NCBI GenBank assembly: GCA_963621885.1 | Contig: CAVFFT010000043.1 | Span: 61,811 to 125,810 of the forward strand | Length of the DNA: 64,000 bases | Source: UMGS1519 sp963621885 | GTDB lineage: Bacteria > Actinomycetota > Coriobacteriia > Coriobacteriales > Eggerthellaceae | Reading direction: 5' to 3' | In this document: positions 7,656 through 16,471 of the stretch, piece after piece | How positions within the stretch are numbered: position 1 is the first letter of the stretch | How the letters are laid out: every line of letters starts with the position of its first letter | The notes under the pieces: generated by a model | Seen by the model: only the letters and a program-made list of their open reading frames with translations | Database searches by the model: none | What the model was told of the DNA's origin: nothing | Made by a program: the position numbers and the translations under genes

Positions 7656-8957
7656 ATGCGTGTTACCCCGACCATTGTTGATGTGTATGCCCGTGAGATC
7701 ATGGATTCACGTGGCAACCCGACCGTTGAGGTTGAGGTGACGCTTGACGACTTCACCACCGGCCGTGCCGCGGTTCCTTCGGGAGCTTCGACGGGCCAGT
7801 TCGAAGCGGTTGAGCTGCGCGATGGCGATGACGAGCGCTACAACGGCAAGGGCGTGCTGAAGGCGGTTGACCACGTGAACGACGAGATTGCCGACGTGCT
7901 CATTGGCCTCGACGCGACCGACCAGCGTGCTATCGACTTCGCGATGATTGACGAAGACGGCACCCCGAACAAGGGCAACTTCGGAGCGAACGCCATTCTG
8001 GGCGCATCCCTCGCGGTTGCGCGTGCTGCTGCTGAGAGCGTGCAGTTGCCGCTGTACAAGTACGTGGGCGGCGTGAATGCGAATATGCTTCCGACCCCGA
8101 TGATGAACATCCTCAACGGCGGCGTGCATGCCGACAACAACGTCGACTTCCAGGAGTTCATGATCATGCCGGTGGGCGCAGGCACCTTTGCCGAGGCGCT
8201 GCGCTGGTGCGCCGAGATTTACGCCAAGCTGAAGAAGACCCTGCATGATGCGGGTCTCGGCGGCGGCATCGGCGACGAGGGCGGTTTCGCACCGAACTTC
8301 AAGACGAACGAGGAGCCCCTCCAGTACCTGATGAAGGCGGTCGAGGCGGCCGGCTTCACTCCGGGTGAAGACGTGATGTTCGCAATGGACCCGGCGTCGA
8401 GCGAGTTCTACAACGCCGAGACCGGCAAGTACGTGTTGGCAGGCGAAGGCCGCGAGCTGACGAGCGACGAGATGGTTGACTACTGGGAGGCGCTCGTTGC
8501 GAAGTACCCGGTCATCTCGATCGAAGATGGCATGGCTGAAGAGGACTGGGAAGGCTGGAAGAAGCTTACCGACCGCATCGGCGACAAGGTTCAGCTCGTG
8601 GGCGACGACCTCTTTGTGACGAACACCGAGCGTCTTGCTAAGGGCATCGAGCTTGGTTGCGCGAACGCCATTCTCATCAAGGTGAACCAGATTGGTAGCC
8701 TGACCGAGACCCTTGAGGCTATCCAGATGGCGAAGCAGGCGGGTTACGCGTGCGTCATGAGCCACCGTTCGGGCGAGACCGAGGACAGCACCATCGCTGA
8801 CCTCTCGGTGGCGTGCAACTCCGGTCAGATCAAGACTGGTGCTCCGGCGCGTTCCGACCGTGTCGCCAAGTACAACCAGCTGCTCCGCATCGAGGAAGAG
8901 CTGGGCGATGCTGGTCAGTACGCGGGCATGAAGGCCTTCTACAACATCGCACGTTAA
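7656..8957 (+). CDS. eno: Enolase
   Basis: Enolase interconverts 2-phosphoglycerate and phosphoenolpyruvate in glycolysis. The 433-residue protein shows SGASTG, LNGGVHADN, GDEGGFAP (catalytic Glu), IEDGMAEEDWEGW, GDDLFVTN, the catalytic lysine in LIKVNQIGS, and SHRSGETEDSTIADL. An AAAAGGAGG site precedes the ATG at 7656. It stands alone between two terminators. Codon choice is strongly biased, as expected for an abundant protein. Confidence 0.98.
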   Translation: MRVTPTIVDVYAREIMDSRGNPTVEVEVTLDDFTTGRAAVPSGASTGQFEAVELRDGDDERYNGKGVLKAVDHVNDEIADVLIGLDATDQRAIDFAMIDEDGTPNKGNFGANAILGASLAVARAAAESVQLPLYKYVGGVNANMLPTPMMNILNGGVHADNNVDFQEFMIMPVGAGTFAEALRWCAEIYAKLKKTLHDAGLGGGIGDEGGFAPNFKTNEEPLQYLMKAVEAAGFTPGEDVMFAMDPASSEFYNAETGKYVLAGEGRELTSDEMVDYWEALVAKYPVISIEDGMAEEDWEGWKKLTDRIGDKVQLVGDDLFVTNTERLAKGIELGCANAILIKVNQIGSLTETLEAIQMAKQAGYACVMSHRSGETEDSTIADLSVACNSGQIKTGAPARSDRVAKYNQLLRIEEELGDAGQYAGMKAFYNIAR

Positions 8958-9225
8958 GCTGCTGCGACGGGTTTCTGCGTTGCGCGGGTGAGCTGCGAGT
9001 GAGCTAGCCTCCAAGCGTGCAAGCCTAACAGCGCGAGAGCTAACAGCGCGCGACGGGCGTCAAAACCGAGCGAATGAGGGGCGCGGGCCCTGTGCAGGCG
9101 AAGGTCTGCGCGGGACCCGCGCTTTGCTGTGCGGTGCGGTTGTGCTGCTTGAAGTGCGGTGCATTCGTTGTGCTTATAGCTATATGGTTCGCCAGTGGCG
9201 TTTGAAATCCAGGTCACAGCTCTAG
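8958..9225. other. Spacer after eno, no gene
   Basis: This is the non-coding part of the roughly 400-base gap between the convergent eno and the small membrane-protein gene. It contains a short direct repeat (CTAACAGCGCG, at about 9026 and 9041) and the eno terminator at 9081. No coding frame is convincing. Confidence 0.5.
9081..9126 (+). terminator. eno terminator
   Basis: GCGCGGG (9081-9087) pairs with CCCGCGC (9116-9122), and inner segments GCAG and CTGC also pair. TTT follows. It lies 124 bases after the eno stop. Confidence 0.6.
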
Positions 9226-9263
9226 GCAAAACAAAAGGCGCAAGGAAAACCCTGTGCCTTTGT
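9226..9263 (-). terminator. Terminator of the small membrane-protein gene
   Basis: On the minus strand, an interrupted stem (CAAAGGC with GCCTTTTG, plus inner pairs) is followed by TGTTTTGCC. It lies about 95 bases beyond the stop of the gene at 9358-9657. Confidence 0.6.
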
Positions 9264-9357
9264 GATTCATGGGGGATGATTCGTCTCGTTTAGCCTTCGC
9301 TTCCGCTAAAGGATGCTACTGCAAGCGGGCAGCATTGCGAGTGCGATTGCAGGCTAA

Positions 9358-9657
9358 CTAGCGGGCGTGCCTTCCCTGATTGGAAGAGCCGCCGCCACGG
9401 CGGTTGTTCCGTCCGTTGCTGCCAGCAACGTTATTGCCCTTGCCCTTCTTGCGCGCGACAATCGCGACAATCAGCAGGACGGCGGCAATCACCACGATGA
9501 TAATCGGGATGAGCAGATTCTTCACGTCGCCGGTTTGCGGAATGCCGCCACTGTACGAAAGCCCGCCTGACAGGCTGGCGGAAAGACATATTCCCGCGAC
9601 AAGAAAGACGCCCAGGAGCGCCACCAAAAGTTGCAAGGGTGATTTGCCCTGTTGCAT
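9358..9657 (-). CDS. Tiny secreted/membrane protein with sortase-like IPQTG signal
   Basis: A 99-residue protein. Residues 7-30 form a signal-peptide-like hydrophobic segment. Residues 39-43 read IPQTG followed by D44, and residues 48-68 are a second hydrophobic helix followed by ARKKGKG. That order is that of an LPXTG cell-wall sorting signal, but only about a dozen residues (Ser/Gly-rich) separate the putative signal-peptidase site from the sorting motif. An unusual Gly/Asn/Arg-rich basic tail (residues 72-99) follows. It could be a sortase-attached micro-peptide or simply a two-helix membrane protein. No sortase gene is in the window. No product name can be given. Confidence 0.75.
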   Translation of the reverse strand: MQQGKSPLQLLVALLGVFLVAGICLSASLSGGLSYSGGIPQTGDVKNLLIPIIIVVIAAVLLIVAIVARKKGKGNNVAGSNGRNNRRGGGSSNQGRHAR

Positions 9658-9924
9658 GATTCACATCCATTCTCTTCACCGCCATCGCGAGAAACAAGCG
9701 ATGGCGTTTGTTATGCGTGAATTCATTGTTATCGGATTTCTTGCCTCTGTCAAATTGCGATATCTCTCAATTCCAGCCTGTGAACTGGACTAATGTGACA
9801 TCAAATAGGAAATCATTTCTGTTAATGGCAAGGCATCATGCCGAATTTGCGAACCTTCGGCATGACGTAGGGTGATTTTGCGTATGCGTTTGGACAAGGG
9901 CTTCCGGCATCCGTGCGGGGTATC

Positions 9925-10776
9925 ATGAACGGCATGCGTATTCCGCAGACATACTATCCTCGGGAAAGCCTGGTGCATCGCCTCGATGCGCGCGTCAAAT
10001 TGGCGCTCCTGATAGCGGTGACCATCGCGCTCTTCCAGGTTACGACCTGGCGAGGTTTGGCGGTGTTCGCGCTGTTGGTTTTGTTGGCGCTGAAGGCGTC
10101 GCATCTGCCGGCGGGCGTGATGATGCGCTCGCTCATCCCCTTCTACGTGTTGATGCTATTCGCGGTGCTCGTGAATTCGCTAAGCCTGAATCCGCAGGTA
10201 GCGGGCGCGTATGGCATTGGAGGCGTATCGGCGGGTATATTTGCGGAAAGCGCTCCGCTTGCTCTTGCGGGCGGTTGGTGGCTTCTTCCCGAAGGCATGG
10301 CACACTCGCTCTTCTATTGCTTGCGCATCCTTTTGATGGTGCTTGCGAGTTTGCTTGTCGCCTATTCGACAGAAGCGACGCGCCTGTCCAGCGGCTTTCT
10401 CTGGTTCATTGGCCCGCTTCGGAAGCTGCGCGTGCCGGTGGACGACATCGCATCGGTGTTCACGCTGGTGCTCCGTTTCATTCCCCTCGCCTTTGAGCAG
10501 CTCGGACGTATCAAGCTCGCGCAGATGGCGCGCGCAGCGTCGTTTCAGGCGGGCGGATTATGGAAACGCGTAAGCGCCTGGGGCCCCGTCATGATTCCCT
10601 GGTTTGTGGGCATGTATCGCGGCGCTGGTCGCGTTGCCACCGCGATGGAGGTGCGGGGCTATGGCCAAAGTCCGCGGCGCACGAGCTTATGCCCGCTGGT
10701 TTTCACGCGGGTTGATGCGCTGGTGCTGCTTGCAGGGCTTGTTTGCTGCGTGTTGCCCTGTGTGGCGTTCGTTTAG
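9925..10776 (+). CDS. ecfT: ECF transporter transmembrane component EcfT (orphan)
   Basis: EcfT couples ATP hydrolysis by EcfA-type ATPases to vitamin-specific S components in the membrane. This 283-residue protein has 5-6 hydrophobic helices. It also carries the two coupling-helix motifs of the CbiQ/EcfT family, MARAASF and MEVRGYG, near residues 195 and 239. The start is uncertain (ATG 9913, 9925 or 9934); 9925 is chosen because CGGGG lies 4-8 bases upstream. Usually ecfT is next to ecfA genes or truA behind rplQ; here no ATPase or S-component gene adjoins, so its partners must be encoded elsewhere. Confidence 0.88.
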   Translation: MNGMRIPQTYYPRESLVHRLDARVKLALLIAVTIALFQVTTWRGLAVFALLVLLALKASHLPAGVMMRSLIPFYVLMLFAVLVNSLSLNPQVAGAYGIGGVSAGIFAESAPLALAGGWWLLPEGMAHSLFYCLRILLMVLASLLVAYSTEATRLSSGFLWFIGPLRKLRVPVDDIASVFTLVLRFIPLAFEQLGRIKLAQMARAASFQAGGLWKRVSAWGPVMIPWFVGMYRGAGRVATAMEVRGYGQSPRRTSLCPLVFTRVDALVLLAGLVCCVLPCVAFV

Positions 10777-10888
10777 GCGCTTGTCGGCGTAGGCGGTTTA
10801 GCCGCAAGCTGGCTCGACTTTCAGCCGCTTCCGGACGAAAGCTGTTTGCAACTGCCTGCCCGGCAGCCGTCACCCTGCCAGCGGAATC

Positions 10889-12157
10889 TTAGAACCAATA
10901 ACGCGGCATGCGCTGCGCGTAGCCAATCGTTATCTCGTGCGGAATCGTGCCGCAGATGTCGGCCTGTTCGTCGATTGTGACGAAAGCGTCGCCCTCGGCG
11001 CCCACAAGCGTGACGATATCGCCCACACGCGGGTCAACGCGGTCGGCACCGCGCTGTGTGCGCAGGTCAACCTCGAACATGCACTGGTCCATGCAGATGT
11101 TGCCCACCTGCGGGAAGCGCTTGCCGCCGAGCACCACGCTCACGCGACCGGAAAGGGCGCGCTGGTAACCGTCGGCATAACCCAGGGGAATCGTGCAGAT
11201 CTTCACGGAACCAGGCGATCGGTAGTGCATGCCGTAGCTCACGCCTTCGCTCATCGGCACGGTCTTCACTTCGGAAATACGCGCCTTCACCGTCATTGCG
11301 GGATGCAGCCGAATGAGGCGGCGGGTTTCCTTGCACGGGTGGAAACCGTAGAGCGAGATTCCCAGGCGTACCATGTCGAAATGCGTTTCGGGATAGCGGA
11401 TGATGGCCGCCGAATTCGCGGCATGCACGATGCCCGGGTTCACGCCGGCCGCTTTCAGCGCGTTGATCGCTTCGTTGAAGCGGCGCAGCTGGATGCCGAA
11501 ATCGAAGGTCTCTTCGCAGTCCGCGGTCGCGAAATGGGTGAAGGTTCCCGTCAGGTCGAGCGCCCGGTGGAACGATACCTGCTGCATGAAGGAAAGCACC
11601 TCGTCATGGCGCACGCCGATGCGGTTCATGCCGGTGTTGATGGCCAGATGGAAAGGCGCGCGCATACCGTGGCGGTCGGCCGCTTCGCCATAGGCAATCG
11701 CGAATTCCGCATGGTAGACCGCCGGCGTGATGCGATAGCTCAGCAGCAGCGGAATCGACTCCATCGGCGGTTCGGAAAGAAGCAGAATGGGCGCGTTGAT
11801 CTTCGCGACACGCAGCTCGATAGCCTCATTCACGGTGGAGACGCCAAGCCAGCTCGCACCAGCAGCCAAGCTTGCCTTTGCGCAGCGTACGGCTCCGTGG
11901 CCATAGGCATCGGCCTTCACGACGGCCATCAGCTTCGTCGCAGGATTGAGCAGGCGCTTGATGTTCTGCGTGTTCTGCTGAATCGCGCGCAGGTCAATTT
12001 CCACCCACGCCCAGCGGCGGTCGCGGTCGTCGATATCGTCGAGCACCTGCTGGTCGTAGGCGACAATCTCGCCCTCGGGCGTTTTCACGCTCTTCGGCAT
12101 CGTGAAGCCGATATCCTTTTTTGCGAAGCCCGTAAAGCCGTTCAGAGTTTCATCCAT
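10889..12157 (-). CDS. alr: Alanine racemase
   Basis: Alr is the PLP enzyme that makes D-alanine for peptidoglycan. The 422-residue protein has the PLP lysine at residue 81 in AVVKADAYGHG, the GMNRIGVR segment, the second catalytic base Tyr in SYGMHYRSPGS, and PQVGNICMDQ. It carries about 47 residues before the usual family start (RRWAWVEIDLRAIQ). The frame stays open far upstream (antisense to udg and folC), but the ATG at 12155-12157 is the first after the promoter-like TATAAT at 12192. It is transcribed divergently from the uracil-DNA glycosylase gene. Confidence 0.95.
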   Translation of the reverse strand: MDETLNGFTGFAKKDIGFTMPKSVKTPEGEIVAYDQQVLDDIDDRDRRWAWVEIDLRAIQQNTQNIKRLLNPATKLMAVVKADAYGHGAVRCAKASLAAGASWLGVSTVNEAIELRVAKINAPILLLSEPPMESIPLLLSYRITPAVYHAEFAIAYGEAADRHGMRAPFHLAINTGMNRIGVRHDEVLSFMQQVSFHRALDLTGTFTHFATADCEETFDFGIQLRRFNEAINALKAAGVNPGIVHAANSAAIIRYPETHFDMVRLGISLYGFHPCKETRRLIRLHPAMTVKARISEVKTVPMSEGVSYGMHYRSPGSVKICTIPLGYADGYQRALSGRVSVVLGGKRFPQVGNICMDQCMFEVDLRTQRGADRVDPRVGDIVTLVGAEGDAFVTIDEQADICGTIPHEITIGYAQRMPRYWF

Positions 12158-12191
12158 GTCCGCGCCCTTAGTTTGAATGCATAACTGGCCT

Positions 12192-12197
12192 ATTATA
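12192..12197 (-). promoter_or_regulatory. alr promoter -10 box
   Basis: A perfect minus-strand TATAAT lies 35 bases upstream of the alr ATG in the alr/udg divergent spacer. No convincing -35 box. Confidence 0.5.
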
Positions 12198-12280
12198 GCC
12201 GTCTGCCCCTCTTGCACGGAAATGCGCCGCCCAAAGTACGCGTATACTGGCAGGAAGGACGGAGCAAAGGAGCGCGGCTG

Positions 12281-12901
12281 ATGGTTCAGCATGAAAGAAT
12301 ACCGCTGGAAACCCTCTATGAGCAGGCAAGTCTTTGTCGTGGCTGCGAGTTGTGGCAGGGTCGGACGAATCTTGTGTTTGGCGTGGGAAATCCCAATGCC
12401 GATGTGCTGGTGGTAGGCGAAGCGCCTGGCGCGCAGGAGGACCTGCAGGGCGAGCCGTTTGTAGGTCGCGCGGGGAAGCTTTTGAACGAGATGCTCGGCT
12501 ACGCCGGTTTGCGTCGCGAGGACATCTATATCGCGAATGTGCTGAAATGCCGCCCGCCGGACAACCGCAATCCTCAGGCGCCGGAAATTCAGGCCTGCTC
12601 GTATTTCCTGCGCGAGCAGACGCGCACCATCAATCCGCGCTTCATTGTGACCTTGGGAAACTTCGCGATGAAATTCATCCTGAAGACCGACAAGGGCATC
12701 ACGAAGATGCGCGGGCAGGTGCATCAGGCGGGTCGTTTCCTCGTGTTCCCGGTCTATCATCCGGCCTATGTGCTGCGCAATGGTAGCCAGCGCTCGGTGC
12801 TGCAGGCGGACTTCGAGGAATTGGGACGCCTGCTGAAAGAGGCACGCGAAGCCGCGCCAGCGGAGGCGGCGGGAACGCCGGGAGAAGCGCCGCAGGCATA
12901 A
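12281..12901 (+). CDS. Uracil-DNA glycosylase, family 4 (Fe-S type)
   Basis: It removes uracil from DNA to start base-excision repair. This 206-residue protein has the four cysteines that bind the 4Fe-4S cluster (Cys19, Cys22, Cys90, Cys106). It also has the motif GEAPGAQEDLQGEPFVGRAG (about residues 46-65) and the HPAYVLRNGSQR motif near residue 165. The start ATG at 12281 has AAAGGAG at 8 bases. A TATACT at 12243 is a likely -10. The last 20 residues are an Ala/Gly/Pro/Glu tail whose DNA is partly duplicated downstream of the stop. Confidence 0.92.
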   Translation: MVQHERIPLETLYEQASLCRGCELWQGRTNLVFGVGNPNADVLVVGEAPGAQEDLQGEPFVGRAGKLLNEMLGYAGLRREDIYIANVLKCRPPDNRNPQAPEIQACSYFLREQTRTINPRFIVTLGNFAMKFILKTDKGITKMRGQVHQAGRFLVFPVYHPAYVLRNGSQRSVLQADFEELGRLLKEAREAAPAEAAGTPGEAPQA

Positions 12902-13075
12902 GAAGCCGCCGCGGTGGGCGAATTGCGAGAAGCCGCGTCGGGGGAAGCGGCGGGAACGCCCGCCCAAGAGCTGAGCGGTCGAAGTGAGGCGTGGCTGCGC
13001 GAAGAACCGACCGAAATGAGACTGACGCCGCGCGACGAACCGCCGCACAATAACGAACGAGCATGAAAGGAAATC

Positions 13076-14503
13076 ATGGCTTTGGAATTTGACCCGGTCG
13101 CCTATATCAACGCGCCGGACTGGCATAACTCGCGTCCGGGACTCGAGCGCATCACCGAGCTGCTCGCGCGTCTGGGCAACCCGCAAGAAGCGCTGCATGT
13201 CGTGCACGTCGCGGGCACCAATGGCAAGGGTTCTACCAGCACCTTTATCGCATCCGTCTTGCAAGAGGCAGGCTATCGCACCGGTCTTTTCACGAGTCCT
13301 TACATCATGGAGTTCGCCGAACGCATCCGCGTGAATGGCGCGAACATCCCCGCCGATAAGCTCATGGCGGTGACCCTTCAGGTCCGCGATGCCGCCGAGG
13401 CCATGGACGACCATCCCACGGAATTCGAGCTTATGTGCGCGGTCGCCTTCCTGTATTTCAAGCAGCAGGCGTGTGACATCTGCGTGATCGAGGTCGGACT
13501 TGGTGGTCGCCTCGATTCTACGAACGTCTTCACCGCGCCTGAGCTGTGTGTGATAACGCCGATCGCCTTCGACCATACGGCGATACTTGGCAACACTCTC
13601 GAGGCGATAGCGGGCGAGAAGGCGGGCATTATCAAGCAGGGGGCGCCGGTCGTGTGCGCCTTGCAGGAGGATGAGGCCCTTACAACTATCGCCGCCAAGG
13701 CGAAGGAGATGGATGCGCCGCTCACCTGCGTTGACGCATCCGCAATTGGGGGAACGCCGGCGGATTTCTCGTATCGCGACGTGGCGCATGTGCGTCTGGG
13801 TTTGCGCGGCAGCTATCAGGTGGAGAATGCCGCAACCGCCCTTGAGGCCCTCGCGATTTTGCGACAGCGGGGCTGGAACATTCCTTGCGATGCGGTGGAA
13901 CGGGGCCTTGCAGCAGCCGCCATTCCGGGGCGCTTCGAACTTCTTGGCGAGCAGCCGCCCTTCATCGTTGATGGCGGGCACAACCCCCAGGGTATCCAGG
14001 CGCTTATCGATTCGCTCACGCTTTATTACCCGAATCGGCCGGTCATTTTCGTTGCCGGCGTTCTTGCTGACAAGGACTATCCGCAGATGGTGGAAATGCT
14101 GGTGGCTTATCCGCAGACGCGCATGTTCATCGCCATCGAGCCGCCCGTTCCCCGTGCGCTCAAAAGCGACGCGCTTGCCCAGGCGGTGCGTGACGAACTT
14201 CAGCGGCAGGATGCCCAGTCGGCGCGCGGCCATTTCTTCATGCGTCCGAAGCACGAGATGATGATTCGCGAAGGGAAGTCGATTGCCGCCGCGGTCGAGG
14301 CGGCGCGTGGTATCGCAACCGACCTGTCGGACGACCGCCTGACGCGCGATTCAATGGCCGATCCCTTTGGTTTCCTCACGGGCTGGAGCAAGCAGGCGAG
14401 CTTCGCGAACCCGGTTGTGGTGGCGTGCGGCAGCCTGTATTCCGTTGGCGAGGTGACGCGGACCTATCGGGCGCTGGAGGCGCGTGATAACGAGGGGCAG
14501 TAG
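13076..14503 (+). CDS. folC: Dihydrofolate synthase / folylpolyglutamate synthase
   Basis: FolC adds glutamate to dihydropteroate and further glutamates to folates. The 475-residue Mur-ligase-like protein has the ATP loop GTNGKGST (residues 47-54), the TSPYIMEFAERIRVNG segment, EVGLGGRLDSTN, and the linker-to-C-domain motif DGGHNPQG. AAAGGAAATC precedes the ATG. It is somewhat longer than typical (about 430), with the extra length in the C-terminal part around residues 390-450. Confidence 0.95.
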   Translation: MALEFDPVAYINAPDWHNSRPGLERITELLARLGNPQEALHVVHVAGTNGKGSTSTFIASVLQEAGYRTGLFTSPYIMEFAERIRVNGANIPADKLMAVTLQVRDAAEAMDDHPTEFELMCAVAFLYFKQQACDICVIEVGLGGRLDSTNVFTAPELCVITPIAFDHTAILGNTLEAIAGEKAGIIKQGAPVVCALQEDEALTTIAAKAKEMDAPLTCVDASAIGGTPADFSYRDVAHVRLGLRGSYQVENAATALEALAILRQRGWNIPCDAVERGLAAAAIPGRFELLGEQPPFIVDGGHNPQGIQALIDSLTLYYPNRPVIFVAGVLADKDYPQMVEMLVAYPQTRMFIAIEPPVPRALKSDALAQAVRDELQRQDAQSARGHFFMRPKHEMMIREGKSIAAAVEAARGIATDLSDDRLTRDSMADPFGFLTGWSKQASFANPVVVACGSLYSVGEVTRTYRALEARDNEGQ

Positions 14504-14603
14504 TCGCTCGCTGCTAGGTCGTGCCGGTTCGGCCACGTAGCTGCTGGGTCATGCCAGTGCGGTTTGGCCGCTGTTGCGCCGCGCCGGTACGGCCTCGTCG
14601 CTG

Positions 14604-15074
14604 CTACCGTTCTTGCCGCGCCGCTTTCAAAGCGTGCCGCAGCAGGAGGAAAGCAACAAGCATGAGCACGAGTCCGCCACCATCAAACACGATGAAGCGG
14701 ATGATGCCATGTGCCATCAGGCCATTTGCCAATCCGGCAGAGCACAGGCGTAGGAGGATGAAGCTTTCCCCCAGAAGCCCGGTCAGTTGCTGCGCAAGGA
14801 CGACCGCGAAAAGAGACTGATGCCGCGCAGGGTTAAGAATGACCAGGGGATAGGTGACGTTCCACATGAGGAATGCCACACCCAACCCGGCGACAAGCGC
14901 GCCGTTCTCCTCGGTGGCGGCAAGGCCGTAGGCGGCGGCCGATTGCAAGGGCTGCGCAATGAAAATGAGGGCGCAGCTCACATTCAGCAGGAAGACGATG
15001 AGCACCGCCACGCGAGCGATCCATGCAGCACGAGTGAGCGTGGCGGCCGCTGCCGTCGCGGTATTCTGCATCAT
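14604..15074 (-). CDS. Four-helix membrane protein, unknown
   Basis: A 156-residue hydrophobic protein with about four transmembrane segments (roughly residues 22-45, 60-80, 92-112 and 130-148). No motif is recognised. A longer start at 15098 is possible, but it lies within about 7 bases of a TAGAAT -10 box (15104-15109). The ATG at 15074, preceded by CAGGAACGG, is therefore preferred. It is convergent with folC and divergent from the SRP RNA gene. Confidence 0.65.
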   Translation of the reverse strand: MMQNTATAAAATLTRAAWIARVAVLIVFLLNVSCALIFIAQPLQSAAAYGLAATEENGALVAGLGVAFLMWNVTYPLVILNPARHQSLFAVVLAQQLTGLLGESFILLRLCSAGLANGLMAHGIIRFIVFDGGGLVLMLVAFLLLRHALKAARQER

Positions 15075-15103
15075 ATTCCGTTCCTGTTGTTTTCTCATGG
15101 AAC

Positions 15104-15109
15104 CATTCT
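15104..15109 (-). promoter_or_regulatory. -10 box for the membrane protein gene at 14604
   Basis: Minus-strand TAGAAT, about 30 bases upstream of the preferred start codon at 15074. Confidence 0.4.
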
Positions 15110-15158
15110 AGCGCCTGAGCGCGTGCGCGCTTGCTGCGGTATATTCATCCGGTCGAGC

Positions 15159-15259
15159 GTCCCGTGTGGACTTGGGCGGCGACATACTCCGAACCTGGTC
15201 AGGACCGGGAGGTAGCAGCCATAAGGGGTCACTGACGAGCGCCCAGGTCTACACGGGAC
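15159..15259 (+). ncRNA. ffs: Signal recognition particle RNA, small (4.5S-like) type
   Basis: This RNA with Ffh targets nascent membrane and secreted proteins to SecYEG. The ends pair perfectly (GTCCCGTGT at 15159-15167 with ACACGGGAC at 15251-15259), giving a hairpin rod of about 101 nucleotides. The apical domain IV has the universally conserved GGTCAGGACCGGGAGGTAGC around 15197-15216, the Ffh-binding symmetric and asymmetric loops with a GGGA-type tetraloop. A TATATT -10 box lies 13 bases upstream (15140-15145). There is no Alu domain, so it is the short form. Confidence 0.95.
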
Positions 15260-15379
15260 ACTTGTGTGTCACGGCCATGTTCTCGCATGGTTTAGGGCGA
15301 CGCATGACGAACCGGCGCGCTGGCATCGCCAAACAGGCGGGATGAGCAGCGCATATCGCGTCGTGCAAGAAAGGATGGC

Positions 15380-16132
15380 ATGGACTTTATCGGGTTCATC
15401 GCGGGTCTTCTTCACGATCCGCGCGCCGCAATCGCTGGGTGGATTGTGGCATTGGGACCTGGCATGGTATACGCGCCTCTGTTTCTTATCGTTTTCATCG
15501 AAACCGGCGTGGTGGTATTTCCCTTCCTGCCAGGCGATTCGCTTCTCTTTGCCGCGGGTGTCTTCAGCGCCGATGGCGGTGGCCTGAATATCGTGGCGAC
15601 GCTGTTCGTGTTCTACGCGGCGGCCATTTTGGGAAACACCTCGAACTACTGGATCGCCCGCTTCTTCGGAAGCCGCATCCTCGATTCGGGAAAGGTGAAG
15701 GCGCTCACGCCCGAACGCCTCGCGAAGCTCGATGGCTTCTTCGAGAAATACGGCGGCCTCACCATTGTCATTACGCGCTTCATGCCGTTCTTCAGGACCT
15801 TTGCTCCCTTCATCGCGGGTACCGGCCATATGAATTTCGGGAAGTTCACGCTGTTCAACACCATTGGCGGCGTGGCGTGGGTGTCGCTGTTCGTTCTCGT
15901 GGGCTACTTCTTCGGCGGCGTCCCCTTTGTTCAGGAGCACTTCGAGATCATCGTCCTTGGTATCGTGGCCGTGTCGGTGCTGCCCGCGTTTATTGGCGCG
16001 ATCAAGGCGGCCCTTTCCACGCGTGCCCGCAAGCAGGTGGGAAGCGTTGATGAGGAGGTCATCGAGCAGGCTCGTGTTGACGTGGCGCGACAGCGTAAGG
16101 AGAAGGCGAACAAGGGCAAGCACGCGCGGTAA
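15380..16132 (+). CDS. DedA family membrane protein
   Basis: DedA proteins are inner-membrane flippase-like proteins implicated in undecaprenyl phosphate or phosphatidylethanolamine recycling and membrane homeostasis. The 250-residue protein has the family signatures ETGVVVFPFLPGDSLLFAAG (about residues 41-60) and GNTSNYWIARFFG, and the re-entrant RFMPFFRTFAPFIAG with its conserved arginines. The tail is basic. AGAAAGGATGG precedes the ATG. It starts 120 bases after the SRP RNA. Confidence 0.92.
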   Translation: MDFIGFIAGLLHDPRAAIAGWIVALGPGMVYAPLFLIVFIETGVVVFPFLPGDSLLFAAGVFSADGGGLNIVATLFVFYAAAILGNTSNYWIARFFGSRILDSGKVKALTPERLAKLDGFFEKYGGLTIVITRFMPFFRTFAPFIAGTGHMNFGKFTLFNTIGGVAWVSLFVLVGYFFGGVPFVQEHFEIIVLGIVAVSVLPAFIGAIKAALSTRARKQVGSVDEEVIEQARVDVARQRKEKANKGKHAR

Positions 16133-16395
16133 GGTGCCGTGTCTGCTCGCCCAAGGTGTGGTGTCGACCGCTCGCACGCTAAGGCGCGGTGTTGCGCCCT
16201 TGCGCGTATTGCCGCTTCGCCATGGACCCGCTCGCGCGTATTCGTTCGCGATCTGCGATTCCGATTGCACGTTGCGGACTGCTCGCACGCTAAGGCGCGT
16301 TGTGGACTGCTTGCGACCCCGTAGCGCGCAACCGCTGCCCGTTCCCGTATGTCCTTCGCGTTAAATCGACGCACTCTCCCGTGCTGGAGCGCTCC
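16133..16395. other. dedA-lysA spacer with an imperfect repeat, no gene
   Basis: The gap is GC-rich and has no convincing frame. GCTCGCACGCTAAGGCGCG occurs at about 16172 and again at about 16282, followed by TTG or TGT-rich sequence, a 110-base-spaced direct repeat. The lysA -10 box lies at its end. Confidence 0.5.
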
Positions 16396-16400
16396 GTCGG

Positions 16401-16406
16401 TATAAT
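16401..16406 (+). promoter_or_regulatory. lysA promoter -10 box
   Basis: A perfect TATAAT 66 bases before the lysA ATG. The -35 region is not canonical. No lysine-riboswitch-like structure is apparent in the short leader. Confidence 0.5.
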
Positions 16407-16471
16407 GTCTGCGTTTCTCACAATTTTCGGTAGGCTCAACAGCCTTTTCTCTTTGGATAGGGGTTCCCAAA

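Noticed and set aside
10889..14254. A single 1121-residue minus-strand open frame
   Set aside because: Only its last 422 residues (from 12157) are alanine racemase. The rest is antisense to udg and folC and has no known domain.
16396..16471. Lysine riboswitch upstream of lysA
   Set aside because: The leader between the -10 box and ATG is about 60 bases, too short for the L box, and no motif is seen.
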